A DNA stretch of 64,000 nt from Acidimicrobiia bacterium (GTDB lineage: Bacteria; Actinomycetota; Acidimicrobiia; Spongiisociales; ZC4RG35): positions 62,001 through 126,000 of the forward strand of contig BPGJ01000007.1 of assembly GCA_026002975.1 (NCBI GenBank), in the 5' to 3' direction. A program made the translations under genes and the position numbers. The notes under the pieces are model-generated. The model did no database searches and was not told where the DNA came from. It saw only the letters and a program-made list of their open reading frames with translations. The first letter of the stretch is position 1. Each line of letters begins with the position of its first letter. This document shows positions 16,941-26,878 of this stretch, in pieces.

Positions 16941-18126
16941 GTGACGGCTGAGTTGTCGTTCGAGCGGCCCGACCCGAGGGATTTCGTGGGTTTCGACCGG
17001 CTGTTGTCGGAGGAGGAGCGGCTGGTGCGGGACACGGTGCGGGGTTTCGTGCGGGATCGGGTGTTGCCGGAGGTGGCGGATTGGTGGGAGAGGGGGGTGT
17101 TTCCGAGGGAGTTGGCCAAGGAGATGGCCGGGTTGGGGTTGTTCGGTATGCATCTGGAGGGGTACGGGTGTGCGGGGGTGTCGAACGTTTCGTACGGGTT
17201 GGCGTGTCTGGAGTTGGAGGCGGGGGATTCGGGGGTGAGGTCGTTCGTTTCGGTGCAGGGTTCGTTGGCGATGTTCCCGATCTGGAAGTTCGGGTCGGAG
17301 GAGCAGAAGCAGACCTGGCTGCCGCGGATGGCTTCTGGGGAGGTGATCGGCTGTTTCGGGTTGACCGAGCCGGATGCGGGTTCGGATCCGGGGGGGATGC
17401 GGACTCGGGCTAGGCGGGTGGGGGGCGACTGGGTGTTGGATGGGCGGAAGATGTGGATCACCAACGGGTCGATCGCCGATGTGGCGATCGTGTGGGCCCG
17501 CACCGACGACGGGATCGGAGGGTTCATCGTGCCGACCGATTCGAAGGGGTTCTCGGCTCCGGAGATCAAACGGAAAGGGAGTCTGCGGGCTTCGGTGACC
17601 TCCGAGCTGGTGTTGGATGGGGTGCGGGTGCCGGAGGGTTTCCGTCTGCCCGGGGTGGGGTCGATGCGGGGGCCGTTGTCGTGTCTCAACGAGGCCCGTT
17701 TCGGGATCGCCTGGGGGGCGGTGGGGGGCGGCTCGGGCGTGTTACGAGGCGGCTCTGGACTATGCGCGGGAGCGGCACCAGTTCGGGCGTCCGATCGCGT
17801 CGTTCCAGCTGACCCAACGCAAGCTGGTCGACATGATGGTGGCGGTGAACCGGGGGTTGCTGCTGGCGTTGCACCTGGGGCGGATGAAGGACGCCGGGAC
17901 CCTGACCCCTCAGCACATATCGTTGGGGAAGTTCGACAACGTGCGGAACGCTCTGGAGGTGGCCCGCACCGCCCGGTCGATCCTGGGCGCCAACGGCATC
18001 ACCTTGGAGTATCCGGTGTTCAGGCACATGGCCAACCTGGAGACCGTCTACACCTACGAAGGCACCAACGAGATCCACACCCTCATCCTCGGCGAAGCCC
18101 TCACCGGCATCCCCGCCTTCACCTGA
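16941..18126 (+). CDS. gcdH: Glutaryl-CoA dehydrogenase-like acyl-CoA dehydrogenase (frameshifted in a G run)
   Basis: FAD enzyme that would oxidise and decarboxylate glutaryl-CoA to crotonyl-CoA in lysine/tryptophan breakdown. AGGAGG at 16930-16935 selects GTG 16941. Landmarks are CFGLTEPDAGSDPGGMRTRA (FAD contact), KMWITNGSIADVAIVWARTD, RASVTSELVLDGVRVPEG and LNEARFGIAWGAVG, whose Arg is the glutaryl-type substrate residue. After the G run at 17723-17728 the frame changes by one extra G, then AARACYEAALDYARERHQFG to ETVYTYEGTNEIHTLILGEA, including the catalytic Glu of YEGT. Joined length about 394 residues, normal. The first 0.8 kb is extremely G-rich and C-poor compared with the 3' part. 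Confidence 0.83.
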
Positions 18127-18143
18127 AGGGGTAGCCTGACGAG

Positions 18144-19031
18144 GTGCCCTCCATCTCGCTGGTCGACGTGGCCAAACGCTACGGCAAGACGACCGCCCTC
18201 GACGGGCTGACGGTCGACTTCCCGAGCGGTTCGGTGGTCGGGTTCCTCGGTCCCAACGGCGCGGGCAAGACGACCACCTTTCGCTGCATCCTCGGCCTGA
18301 CCCGGCCGGACCGAGGCACCGTCCAGGTGCTCGGTTACGACGTGGCCAGGCACCTCGTCGAGGTGACCCGTAGGGTGGCCGCGGTCCTGGAGGATCCGGG
18401 TCTGTACGACACCCACTCGGGTGTGGCCAACATGCTGATCGCGGCCGACACCTTGGGTGAGGGTCACGACCGGATAGAGGAGCTGCTCGAACTGGTCGAC
18501 CTGACCGCCGCTGCCGGCCGCAGAGTGAAGGGTTATTCCAAGGGGATGCGGCAGCGGCTCGCCCTGGCCACCGCCCTCCTGTCCGACCCGGAGATCCTCC
18601 TGCTGGACGAGCCACTCGACGGGTTGGACCCGGCCGGACAGCGGGCGATGAAGACCAAGCTGGTGGCGCTGGCCCGCAGCGGCAAGACGGTCGTCGTCTC
18701 GTCCCACGACCTGGCCGACATCGAACAGCTCGCCGACCACGTGGTGATGATCCATCGGGGCCGCCTCGTCGCCCAGGGACCACTGTCCGAGGTGGTGGGC
18801 CCGGCCAGGAGCCTGGTGGTCGAGGTGGACCGCCCATCCGAGGCGGCCGAGGCCCTACGAGCGGCGGGTTTCGGGGTCGAGTTGGCGGACGGTCGGCTGG
18901 TGGTGGACACCGAAGACGGGACCCGGGTCAATCGGGTGCTGAGCGAAGCCGGGTTTCACCCGTCGGCGCTGACGCCCCGCCGCCCCGGTTTGGAGGAAGT
19001 GTTCCTCCGGTTGACGGGAGAGGGGACGTGA
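18144..19031 (+). CDS. ABC transporter ATP-binding protein
   Basis: ABC-2-type ATPase, 295 residues. Walker A is GPNGAGKTT at residues 36-44; the signature is degenerate (YSKGMRQRLALA near 133-144, as usual for this subfamily); Walker B is EILLLDEPLDGLDP near residue 152. The C-terminal 80 residues form the regulatory extension seen in CcmA/NatA-like exporters and end LEEVFLRLTGEGT. The stop overlaps the start of the adjacent permease as GTGA, so the two should assemble into one exporter. Substrate unknown; drug, lipid or ion export are all known for such pairs. Confidence 0.88.
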   Translation: MPSISLVDVAKRYGKTTALDGLTVDFPSGSVVGFLGPNGAGKTTTFRCILGLTRPDRGTVQVLGYDVARHLVEVTRRVAAVLEDPGLYDTHSGVANMLIAADTLGEGHDRIEELLELVDLTAAAGRRVKGYSKGMRQRLALATALLSDPEILLLDEPLDGLDPAGQRAMKTKLVALARSGKTVVVSSHDLADIEQLADHVVMIHRGRLVAQGPLSEVVGPARSLVVEVDRPSEAAEALRAAGFGVELADGRLVVDTEDGTRVNRVLSEAGFHPSALTPRRPGLEEVFLRLTGEGT

Positions 19032-19786
19032 CCGGCCTCCTCAGAGCCGAGGTCCGCAAACTCGCGGGTCGCAAGCTGTACTGGATCCTGCTGGCGGTGC
19101 TGGCCGGGTTCGTCGTGGTGGCAGCCTTCTTCGTCCTGGTGTTTCCTCGGATCGCCCCCGCCGAAGCCGGGCCCATTCCGGTGATCGACAAACCCGACGC
19201 CTATCTGGTGGGTGTGGGCCAGGTGGCCTCCCAGGTGTGGTTCCCGGTCATCCTGGCAGTGGTCATGTTGGGGACCGAGACCGGGTCGTCGCTGTGGGCC
19301 ACCAACCTCACCAGAGAGCCGAGAAGGGGACGGCATCTGGCGGCCAAGACCGGGGTGCTGGGGCTGGCCGCGATCGCCGGGGCGGTCCTCGGGGTGTTGG
19401 TGTGGACCGCGGCTGCGGCGGCCTGGGCTTCAGGGTCGGGGACCCCGGAAGTGGGCGACTGGGCGGATCGGGTCGCCAAGCTGGGCCTGATCGAACTGGT
19501 CTGGGTGTCGATCGGGCTGGCTGCGGCCGCCGGTCTGCGCTCGGTGGGTCCGGCGGTGGGTGTCGGTCTGGGCTTCTCGTTCCTCGACGCGGTTCTCGCC
19601 GTTTGGGCGCCGTGGCGCCGGTGGTCGCCGACCTGGGCGACGTCCAGCCTCATGGACGGACGCCGGGTCTCCGACATCCTGGGCGGAGGCGAGATGACCG
19701 CGGGAGAGGCCGCTCTGGTGCTGGTCCTGTGGTGCGTCCTTGCCCTGGTGGTGGCTTGGGCGGCCCTCCGGTTCAGGGAGCCGTGA
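19028..19786 (+). CDS. ABC-2-type transporter permease
   Basis: A 252-residue integral membrane protein starting at GTG 19028, overlapping the upstream ATPase. Six hydrophobic segments are visible, beginning with LYWILLAVLAGFVVVAAFFV near residues 18-37 and ending VLVLWCVLALVVAWAALRF. The N-terminal LLRAEVRKLAGRKLYW is typical of ABC-2 permeases. It is the membrane partner of the preceding ATP-binding protein. Its 3' end overlaps the convergent anchored beta-propeller-like gene by 14 bases. Confidence 0.82.
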   Translation: MTGLLRAEVRKLAGRKLYWILLAVLAGFVVVAAFFVLVFPRIAPAEAGPIPVIDKPDAYLVGVGQVASQVWFPVILAVVMLGTETGSSLWATNLTREPRRGRHLAAKTGVLGLAAIAGAVLGVLVWTAAAAAWASGSGTPEVGDWADRVAKLGLIELVWVSIGLAAAAGLRSVGPAVGVGLGFSFLDAVLAVWAPWRRWSPTWATSSLMDGRRVSDILGGGEMTAGEAALVLVLWCVLALVVAWAALRFREP

Positions 19787-20893
19787 CCGCGGTCACTTCC
19801 AAGGACAGGGCCACCCCGGTCAGGGTTTCCAAGTGTCCCACCGGGGTGGGGTCGAACCGGAGGAACAGGAGATCGGTGGCCGAACGGCGGGCGTCGACCA
19901 GAGGAACCACCAGCACCCGCCCCGACGGATCCCACCGGGGTGGGAGGGCGCCCTCAACCGTCTCCTCGTATACGAGAGCGAAACCCGATTCCCCCCGCTC
20001 CCAGACCTGGAGACGTTGGACGCGATCGGCGCCGGACGAGCAGAGCAGCGCGATCCTGGTCTGCGACATCGGACTGAACTCGCCGGAGGTGCAGTCGGCG
20101 CTCCAGGGCGCGGGTGACTCCACCGTCAGGTCGGGCGCCACCAGGAGGGCTCGATCCGGGGTGGCCACCGCTGCGAACAACGGGCCGCCGTTTACGAACC
20201 AGGCGACGTCCGACATCTGGCCCAGGACCTGTCCCCCCGCTCCCCGATCACGGTGAGTCGGGCGAGGACCTGGTCGTGGAGGACGAGACGGCGGTCCGCC
20301 CACCAAACCGGTCGGCCCGACCCACCCGGCTCGACCTCGCCCAGGATCACCTCCGACCCGCCGAGGCGGATCCGGCCTCGGCGGACCATGGCGTCGTCGG
20401 GACTCGACCACGCCAACCAGCCGGGCCAGGCGGAGTGCCACACCACCGACTCGGCCCGGAAAGCCAACGGTTCCAGGTAGGAGGCGTCCCCGATCCAGAG
20501 GGTGTCCCCCGCCTGGTAGCGGTTATCGACCAGGACCGCCAGGTAGCGTCCCCAGGCGTCGGAGGTCAGCGTCCCCGGCGGCAGGTCGGTGACCGTGGGT
20601 GAGGGCTCGGCAGCCGACCATCGCAGCAACTGGAGTCCGCCTCCCGGATCGGTCACCGATACGACCACCGTTCCGGTCAGTCCGGGCACCAGCGACCCCA
20701 ACCGCTCGCCCGGGCGGGTCGTCGGACCGGAAGGAGGGGGCGGCAAGGACTCCGAGGGATCCTCCGTGACCTCTTCCGGAGTCCCAGACCCGGCCACGAC
20801 CAGGATCCCCGCCGCGACCAGCGCCACCAGGGCGCCGACGACCCGACCCGACCGGGGTTGGGGGTCGGGTCCTTGGTCGACCGAGACGTCCAT
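19773..20893 (-). CDS. Membrane-anchored propeller-like protein (frameshifted in a C run)
   Basis: Unrecognised exported protein assembled from two frames. The N-terminal part (MDVSVDQGPDPQPRSGRVVG) has one transmembrane helix near residues 18-37 (VVGALVALVAAGILVVAGS), a Pro-rich linker, then repeated beta-strand patterns with WIGDASYLEPLAF and WHSAWPGWLAWSSPDD. At the C run 20233-20238 one base is missing; restoring it joins RLTVIGERG to GQVLGQMSDVAWFVNGGPLF and continues to the stop at 19773. Joined length is about 373 residues. The repeated 'value, unit, Trp/Pro-rich turn' pattern suggests a beta-propeller facing outside, but this needs structure prediction. Confidence 0.6.
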
Positions 20894-20929
20894 GGACCCG
20901 ATTCTGGCCGGGCCGCCCGGCTAACGGGG

Positions 20930-21878
20930 TCAGGCCCGAACGTCCTGGCGCATGAACGACACGAACGCCGCCGCGAAGACGATCGCGGTGAGGGCCACCA
21001 GGGCGACGATCTGCGGCCAAACGACCAGCAGGCTCTGGCTGAGGGTGAGGTTGGACACCATGGCCCGATCGATCTGCTCCAGGGAGACCAGGCCGGTAGC
21101 CCTCACCGAAGGGTCGAGCAGTGCGCTGGAGGCCTCCGAATACAGGGTCAGGGGTGAGATTCGGGACACCGCCAGCTCGGCTCGTAGCGCTGCGGTCGGG
21201 TCGTCCCCACCGATGAAGCTCCCCACCGCCCTGAAGATGAACCCTCCGAACAGGGAGAGAACCAGCCAGATGCCCACCGTGACCAGCGCCGACGTCGCCG
21301 CCCGGGGCACCAGCACCGACACCGAGGTGGCCAGCGCCAGCCAGAACCCCACGTAGACCACCGTGAACACCACCCACACCGCCAGTCGAGCCACCTCGGT
21401 GGGTTCGGGAACCAGGCCTAGACGGAAGATCCCCAGCCCCGACACGAAGGCGGTGAGGGCCCCGAGCATCACCCCGATCACCGCCAGGCCCGCCACGAAC
21501 TTCCCGATGATCACCTCGTCCCGGTGGATCGGCTGGGACAAGAGCCGGGGAAGAGTGCCTTGGGCCCGTTCACCGTTGATCGCGTCGAACCCGAACATGA
21601 TCCCCAGCAGAGGAGCGAGGAAGCCGACGAAGGTGACGAAGGGGAAGGGGACGGGATCGGTGGTGACGGTGAACAGCTTGAGGAACAGCGCCGGGATGCC
21701 GGTGGCGTCGGGTGCAACCTCGCGGATGCCTCCCGATGCGGCGAACACGGCGGCTGCCGCCGAGACCGCCAAGACCCCGATGAGCACCACGAAACGAGCC
21801 GACAGCAGGTGGTCGGCCAGCTCCTTGCGAGCCACCACCTTCCAGCCGGTGCCGGCCGGGACGGTCGGAGCCGCGGTG

Positions 21879-21886
<8 letters not shown>
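20930..21886 (-). CDS. ABC-2-type permease of the NEW3-associated transporter
   Basis: A 318-residue NosY-like permease with six predicted membrane helices. The N-terminus AWKV-like motif appears as GWKVVARKELADHLLSARF, and FLAPLLGIMFGFDAINGERAQGTLP is the family-typical cytoplasmic loop near residues 88-112 (Asn-Gly-Glu-Arg with Gly-Thr-Leu). A large external loop with the sequence SPLTLYSEASSALLDP precedes the last helix. The start overlaps the stop region of the ATPase gene upstream by 8 bases. It forms a three-gene unit with that ATPase and the NEW3-domain surface protein. Confidence 0.85.
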
Positions 21887-22823
<937 letters not shown>

Positions 22824-22825
22824 CC

Positions 22826-23971
22826 TCACCTCCGTCCGTAGGTACGGAAGACCCATCCCAGGCCGCCCAGGGTGAGGGCGATCACCGCCACACCCACCAG
22901 ACCCCAAACCGCCGACGGGTTGACCGTGGCCCGGACCTCCACCGAGTCTTCGGCCTGATCGACCGAGGCCCGGAACGTGATCCGATAGTCGCCGGCGATC
23001 GCGTCCGAGGCGGGGGTGATGGTGGCTGTGACGTTGGCCGACTGGCCGGGGGCGATCTCCGGTATCACCTCCGGTTCGAAAGTCACCTCCCAGTTCCTGG
23101 GCGGGGTCGCGCTGAGCTCCACACCCTGGAGCAACGCCGTTCCGGTGTTGAACACCACGAGGGTGAACTGGCTGGGTTGGCCGGCGGTCACGGTGGTGTT
23201 GAGGCGCTGGTCCGGGGTGGTCAGCTCCAGGGCGACGTCGCCGATGATCTGGACGGTGAGAGGCAGTTCCTCCTCGATTCCGTCTCCCCGAACCCGGAAC
23301 ACGACCTCGTAGTTGCCGGCCTCCGCGTTGACGGGTGGCCGGGCCTCGACGTTGACCCGCTGGGTGCCACCGGCGTCCACGGTTATGGTCGCGGCCTGCT
23401 CCTCGGTGGTGGGGCGGGCCGTCACCCGCCATCCTTCCGGCCCGGAAGCGTCCAGTTCGAGCTGCACCTCCTGAGGAGTGTCGTTACGAACCTCCACCCG
23501 GAAGGTGAAGGTCGCGTCGGCCGGGCCCCTGAGCCCAGGGAAGTCGGGGGTGAGGACCACCTCGCCGCCGGCTCCGGCCCGGACCACGATCTCCAGGTCG
23601 ACGGAGGCCGCCAGGTCGGCTCCGACGTCGGAAGCAACCACCCGGAACCGGTAGGAACCCTCGGCGGCGTCGGCCGGAACGTCGACGTTCAGGTCGAAGG
23701 AAGTCGGGTCGGAGTCGGCCGTGACCCGGCTGATGTCGGAGCCGCCTCCCCGGAAGGTGGCGGTCCATCCCTCCGGCAGCCCGTCCACCCTCAGCTCGAG
23801 CTGGCGGGGGGTGGTGCTGGTCGCCTCCAGGTCGAAGGTGGCCTGATCCCCCGGTTCCACCACCACGCCCGGGTAGAGGACCTCGAGACCGACCTGTCCC
23901 TCCACCTGAGCCAGGGCGGGCAAGGGATAGAAGATCATGAGCGCGAAAAGCAGACCGATGGTTCTGCGCAC
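22826..23971 (-). CDS. NEW3-domain cell-surface protein
   Basis: A 381-residue exported protein. GTG 23971 follows an AGGAGG site, and the N-terminus RRTIGLLFALMIFYPLPALA is a signal peptide cut after Ala-Leu-Ala. The body holds three similar Ig-like NEW3 (NPCBM-associated) domains, each with patterns such as LPEGWTATF, GPEGWRVTA and TPPRNWEVTFEPEV, spaced about 110 residues apart. A C-terminal helix (VWGLVGVAVIALTLGGLGWV) and a short basic tail RTYGRR anchor it to the membrane. It heads a unit with an ABC ATPase and permease and probably sits on the outer face of that transporter or the cell wall. Confidence 0.85.
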   Translation of the reverse strand: MRRTIGLLFALMIFYPLPALAQVEGQVGLEVLYPGVVVEPGDQATFDLEATSTTPRQLELRVDGLPEGWTATFRGGGSDISRVTADSDPTSFDLNVDVPADAAEGSYRFRVVASDVGADLAASVDLEIVVRAGAGGEVVLTPDFPGLRGPADATFTFRVEVRNDTPQEVQLELDASGPEGWRVTARPTTEEQAATITVDAGGTQRVNVEARPPVNAEAGNYEVVFRVRGDGIEEELPLTVQIIGDVALELTTPDQRLNTTVTAGQPSQFTLVVFNTGTALLQGVELSATPPRNWEVTFEPEVIPEIAPGQSANVTATITPASDAIAGDYRITFRASVDQAEDSVEVRATVNPSAVWGLVGVAVIALTLGGLGWVFRTYGRR

Positions 23972-24097
23972 TTCGTTCGTCCTCCTGCTTCTTTGGGGGG
24001 GAATGAAATCGGTGGAAGGGTAAATCAGGCGTAAAACATTGCCAGTCGGCCGGGTGTCGACTTGGCGTTGGAAAACCGGTGGGTAGCGTCGGGCGGC

Positions 24098-24487
24098 ATG
24101 GTGGCCCGCCGTATCACCAGAGGCATCTATCTGGCCCTGGGCCTGCTGTTCCTCGGTATCGCTCTGGTGGGCGTCTTCCTGCCCGGGGTTCCTACGACCA
24201 TCACCACCATCGTGGCCGGCTACTTCTTCGCCCGGTCCTCGGAGCGTTTCGACCGATGGCTCACCCAACACCGGGTGTTGGGTCCGATCATCCGGGATTG
24301 GAGGGACGGTCGGGGGTTCACCCGGCGGATGAAGACCACCGCCATGGTGGCCATCAGCCTGTCGATAGGGCTGTCCGCCTACCTGATCGAAAGCCCGTGG
24401 GTGAGGGTCGCTCTCGCCGGGTCCTGGATCTGGGCGACTTGGCTGATCCTCAAGCAGCCCACGAAACCGAGCGCGGTTGGGCGCTGA
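24098..24487 (+). CDS. DUF454/YbaN-family inner-membrane protein
   Basis: A 129-residue membrane protein of the YbaN/DUF454 family. ATG 24098 (MVARRITRGIYLALGLLFLG) is chosen over an upstream in-frame start. The first helix runs through IYLALGLLFLGIALVGVFLPGVPTT, with the family motif LPGVPTT, followed by YFFARSSERFDRWL and HRVLGPIIRDWRDGRG, both characteristic. Two more helices follow (MVAISLSIGLSAYLI and VALAGSWIWATWLIL). Function is unknown across the family. It reads away from the NEW3 operon. Confidence 0.88.
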   Translation: MVARRITRGIYLALGLLFLGIALVGVFLPGVPTTITTIVAGYFFARSSERFDRWLTQHRVLGPIIRDWRDGRGFTRRMKTTAMVAISLSIGLSAYLIESPWVRVALAGSWIWATWLILKQPTKPSAVGR

Positions 24488-24800
24488 GCTGAACCCGGGC
24501 GGCCCAGTCGGGTAGTTCGCTCGAACGGGTGACCCGGAGGACGGGGCCTGCCGCGCTGGGAACATCGAGGCGCCGGGTGTTCCTACACCGCTGCTGGCAT
24601 CCGAGTCCGAGGGGGACCGCATCGGTGGATCCGGGTAACGGTTCGGATGTCCTGCGCGACACGATGGAGCGTTTGCAGCTCGGGGCGGGGTACCTCGAGA
24701 AGTCCGAGCAGGCGTATGTCCATCGTGGCCGCGTCCGCCTTTCTACTACTCGGCATCTCCGCTGGAGGATTTGGCCGAGAAGAGCCCGCCAAGGAAATAG

Positions 24801-24829
24801 TTGACAGGTGATTCATCTGTCATTAAAAA
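24801..24829 (+). promoter_or_regulatory. Candidate sigma-70 promoter of the transporter-ligase operon
   Basis: A perfect TTGACA at 24801-24806 is followed after 17 bases by TAAAAA at 24824-24829, a fair -10 element in otherwise GC-rich DNA. Transcription would begin near 24836 and give a leader of about 45 bases before ATG 24882. The whole spacer is filled by an inverted repeat, so binding of a repressor there would block polymerase. Confidence 0.6.
24802..24822. promoter_or_regulatory. Operator-like inverted repeat overlapping the promoter
   Basis: Left arm TGACAGGTGA (24802-24811), one central T, right arm TCATCTGTCA (24813-24822): the arms match at 9 of 10 positions. Size and symmetry fit a TetR-family dimer site, and a TetR regulator is encoded in the same operon at 31843-32496. 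No second copy of TGACAG/CTGTCA in this arrangement was seen elsewhere in the window. Binding by that regulator is inference. Confidence 0.65.
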
Positions 24830-24881
24830 CGGGGCCGGCCTCCTGTTCGGGGGTCGTGCACACATCGAGGAGGAGATCGTC

Positions 24882-26105
24882 ATGAAGCGCAACCTGTTCT
24901 GGTTGCCGGGGTTGGTGGCTCTCGTCCTGGCCTCCTGCGGAGGAACCGGCACCACCGACAATACGGCGCCGGAGACGACCACCACGAGCAGCGTTCCTGG
25001 CACCACCGCTCCCAGTGGAGAGACCACGGCCTCGCCCGCCGGGGAGCCCATCACCGTTGGGATCATCACCAGTACCTCGGGTTTCTTGGGCGGCTACGGG
25101 GAGCAGTACCTGGAAGGTCTTCGTGTGGGCTTGGCCTACGCCACCGACGGAACTGGAGCGGTGAACGGCCGGCCCATCCAGTTCGAGATCCTGGACGATG
25201 GGGGCGACCCTCAACAGGCCATCACCCATGCCACCGATCTGGTTGGTCGAGGCGTGAGGATCATCGCCGGAACTGTCTCGTCGGGTGTCGCGGTGCAGCT
25301 CGCTCCGTTCGCCGAGGAGAATGGGGTTCTCTACATCTCCGGCCCGGCGGCCACCGATGCGATAACCGGAATCAACGAGAACACCTTCCGCTCGGGAAGG
25401 CAGTCATTCCAAGATGTCGCGACAGCCGCTTCGCTGATCGATGGTGACTCGGGGACCGTGCTGGTGTTCGCCCAGGACACCGAGTTCGGTGCAGCCAACG
25501 TCGCCGCTGTGGAGGCGGTCCTAGGGACGAGAGGCTTTACCGTGGAGTCTTTGCTGGTGCCTCTCAACGCCAGCGAGTTCACACCCTTCGCCCAGCAGAT
25601 CATCGACGCCGCTCCCGACCTGGTATTCGTGGCCTGGGCGGGAGAGACCGCAGGAGCCATGTGGCAGGCTCTCAACCAGCAGGGCGTGTTCGACGTCACC
25701 ACCGTCACCACGGGTCTGGCGGATCGAGTGACCTGGCCGCTCTATGGTCCGGCGGGCGAGAACATACGGTTCCTGTCCCACTACTTCGCCGAGGCGGCCG
25801 ACAATCCCGTGAACGCCTACTTGGTGGAGAACGCGGCAGTGGCCGATCTGTTCACACCCGACGGCTTCGTGGCTGCTCAGATGATCGTGAAAGCGGTGGG
25901 TGATGCGGGACCCGACGACGTCGAGGGCATGATCGCTGCTCTGGAGGGGTGGACGTTCGATGCGCCCAAGGGAACCCAGACGATTCGGGAAACGGACCAT
26001 GCAATGCTCCAGCCGATGTTCACCGCTCGGCTGTCACCCGACGGCACCAGTGCAGAGCTGCTTTCCACACTGGCACCGGAGGAAACGGCACCACCCACCC
26101 CCTGA
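24882..26105 (+). CDS. Liv-type ABC substrate-binding lipoprotein
   Basis: Extracytoplasmic receptor of a branched-chain-amino-acid-type (LivJ/LivK, type I) importer, 407 residues. ATG 24882 follows a strong GAGGAGGAG site. The lipobox LASC puts the lipidated Cys at residue 19, followed by a Thr/Ser/Pro linker to about residue 55. The ligand-binding fold starts ITVGIITSTSGFLGGYGEQY and continues with EILDDGGDPQQAITHATDLV, both typical of the family. Many members bind ligands other than amino acids, such as aromatic acids, amides or urea. It leads a tight ten-gene operon with hydrolases and an acyl-CoA ligase, so the ligand is more likely a carboxylate, ester or amide. Confidence 0.9.
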   Translation: MKRNLFWLPGLVALVLASCGGTGTTDNTAPETTTTSSVPGTTAPSGETTASPAGEPITVGIITSTSGFLGGYGEQYLEGLRVGLAYATDGTGAVNGRPIQFEILDDGGDPQQAITHATDLVGRGVRIIAGTVSSGVAVQLAPFAEENGVLYISGPAATDAITGINENTFRSGRQSFQDVATAASLIDGDSGTVLVFAQDTEFGAANVAAVEAVLGTRGFTVESLLVPLNASEFTPFAQQIIDAAPDLVFVAWAGETAGAMWQALNQQGVFDVTTVTTGLADRVTWPLYGPAGENIRFLSHYFAEAADNPVNAYLVENAAVADLFTPDGFVAAQMIVKAVGDAGPDDVEGMIAALEGWTFDAPKGTQTIRETDHAMLQPMFTARLSPDGTSAELLSTLAPEETAPPTP

Positions 26106-26878
26106 TGTCCGATAGTCAGAGAAGTCGAACCGGTGGCCCTCCGGCGGTGAGGGTCACCGGTCTCGGCTGGCGAATAGGCGGACTGACGATCGTAGAGGGC
26201 GTCGACCTCGAAGTGGGAGTGGGCGAGTTCGTATCCATAATCGGGCCCAACGGCGCCGGCAAGACCAGCCTGATCAACCTCATCTCCGGGGTGCATATCC
26301 CGACCGCCGGTTCCATCGAGTTGTTCGGTGAGGATGTCACCCGTTTGCGCCCCTCGGAACGGGTCAAGCGCGGGCTGGGACGTACCTTCCAGACCTCCAG
26401 CCTCTTCCCCTCTCTGACCGTTAAGGAGAACGTTCGGCTGGCGGCCCAGGCTGGCCTGGGCGGAAGTCTCGACCTGTGGCGCCGGGTGAGAGACGGCGAA
26501 CCGGCGACGAGAATCGGCATCGGGGTGCTCGAACGGGTCGGCCTGGGCGAGCACGCCGACAGGGTGGTGTCCGATCTGTCCCATGGGGACAAGCGGAAAC
26601 TCGAGATCGCGGTGGTGATGGCCCGGGATCCCGCAGTTCTCCTGCTCGACGAGCCCACCGCCGGTGTCGGCGCCGAGGAGACGGAGGGCCTGATCGGGGT
26701 GATCCGGGACCTACACGGGTCGGGCAAGACGGTGGTCATGATCGAGCATCGAATCGAATTCGTGGTCGATGTTTCGGAGAGGATCGCCGTGCTCGACCAG
26801 GGCAGGCTGCTGACCTGCGACCGGCCCGAAGCGGTGATGGTCGACCCCCGTGTCCGGAGCGCCTATCTGGGTGGATGA
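26105..26878 (+). CDS. Liv-type ABC ATP-binding protein, LivG-like
   Basis: First ATPase of the importer, 257 residues from ATG 26105, whose A is shared with the stop of the binding-protein gene. Walker A GPNGAGKTS lies near residues 48-56; RGLGRTFQTSSLFPSLTVKENV is the LivG-type Q-loop region; the signature is altered to LSHGDKRKLEIAV; Walker B is VLLLDEPTAG. The C-terminus lacks the usual LivG tail length only slightly. It pairs with the LivF-like ATPase downstream, with which it shares an ATGA overlap. Confidence 0.9.
   Translation: MSDSQRSRTGGPPAVRVTGLGWRIGGLTIVEGVDLEVGVGEFVSIIGPNGAGKTSLINLISGVHIPTAGSIELFGEDVTRLRPSERVKRGLGRTFQTSSLFPSLTVKENVRLAAQAGLGGSLDLWRRVRDGEPATRIGIGVLERVGLGEHADRVVSDLSHGDKRKLEIAVVMARDPAVLLLDEPTAGVGAEETEGLIGVIRDLHGSGKTVVMIEHRIEFVVDVSERIAVLDQGRLLTCDRPEAVMVDPRVRSAYLGG

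Larger units (their letters stand above)
24488..24881 (+). other. 394-base intergenic region; leader of the transporter-ligase operon
   Basis: No gene is supported here. Short open frames on both strands have no ribosome site and no family features. The left 300 bases are plain GC-rich sequence with no clear hairpin or repeat. The right end, from about 24781, turns AT-rich and holds a promoter-like TTGACA and an inverted repeat, described separately, followed by about 50 bases of leader and a GAGGAGGAG ribosome site for the substrate-binding protein. Confidence 0.6.

Noticed and set aside
22824-23432. Upstream extension of the ABC ATPase frame.
   Set aside because: Overlaps the NEW3 gene, is low in complexity, and the ATPase family begins at MAEPTVVASG (22823).
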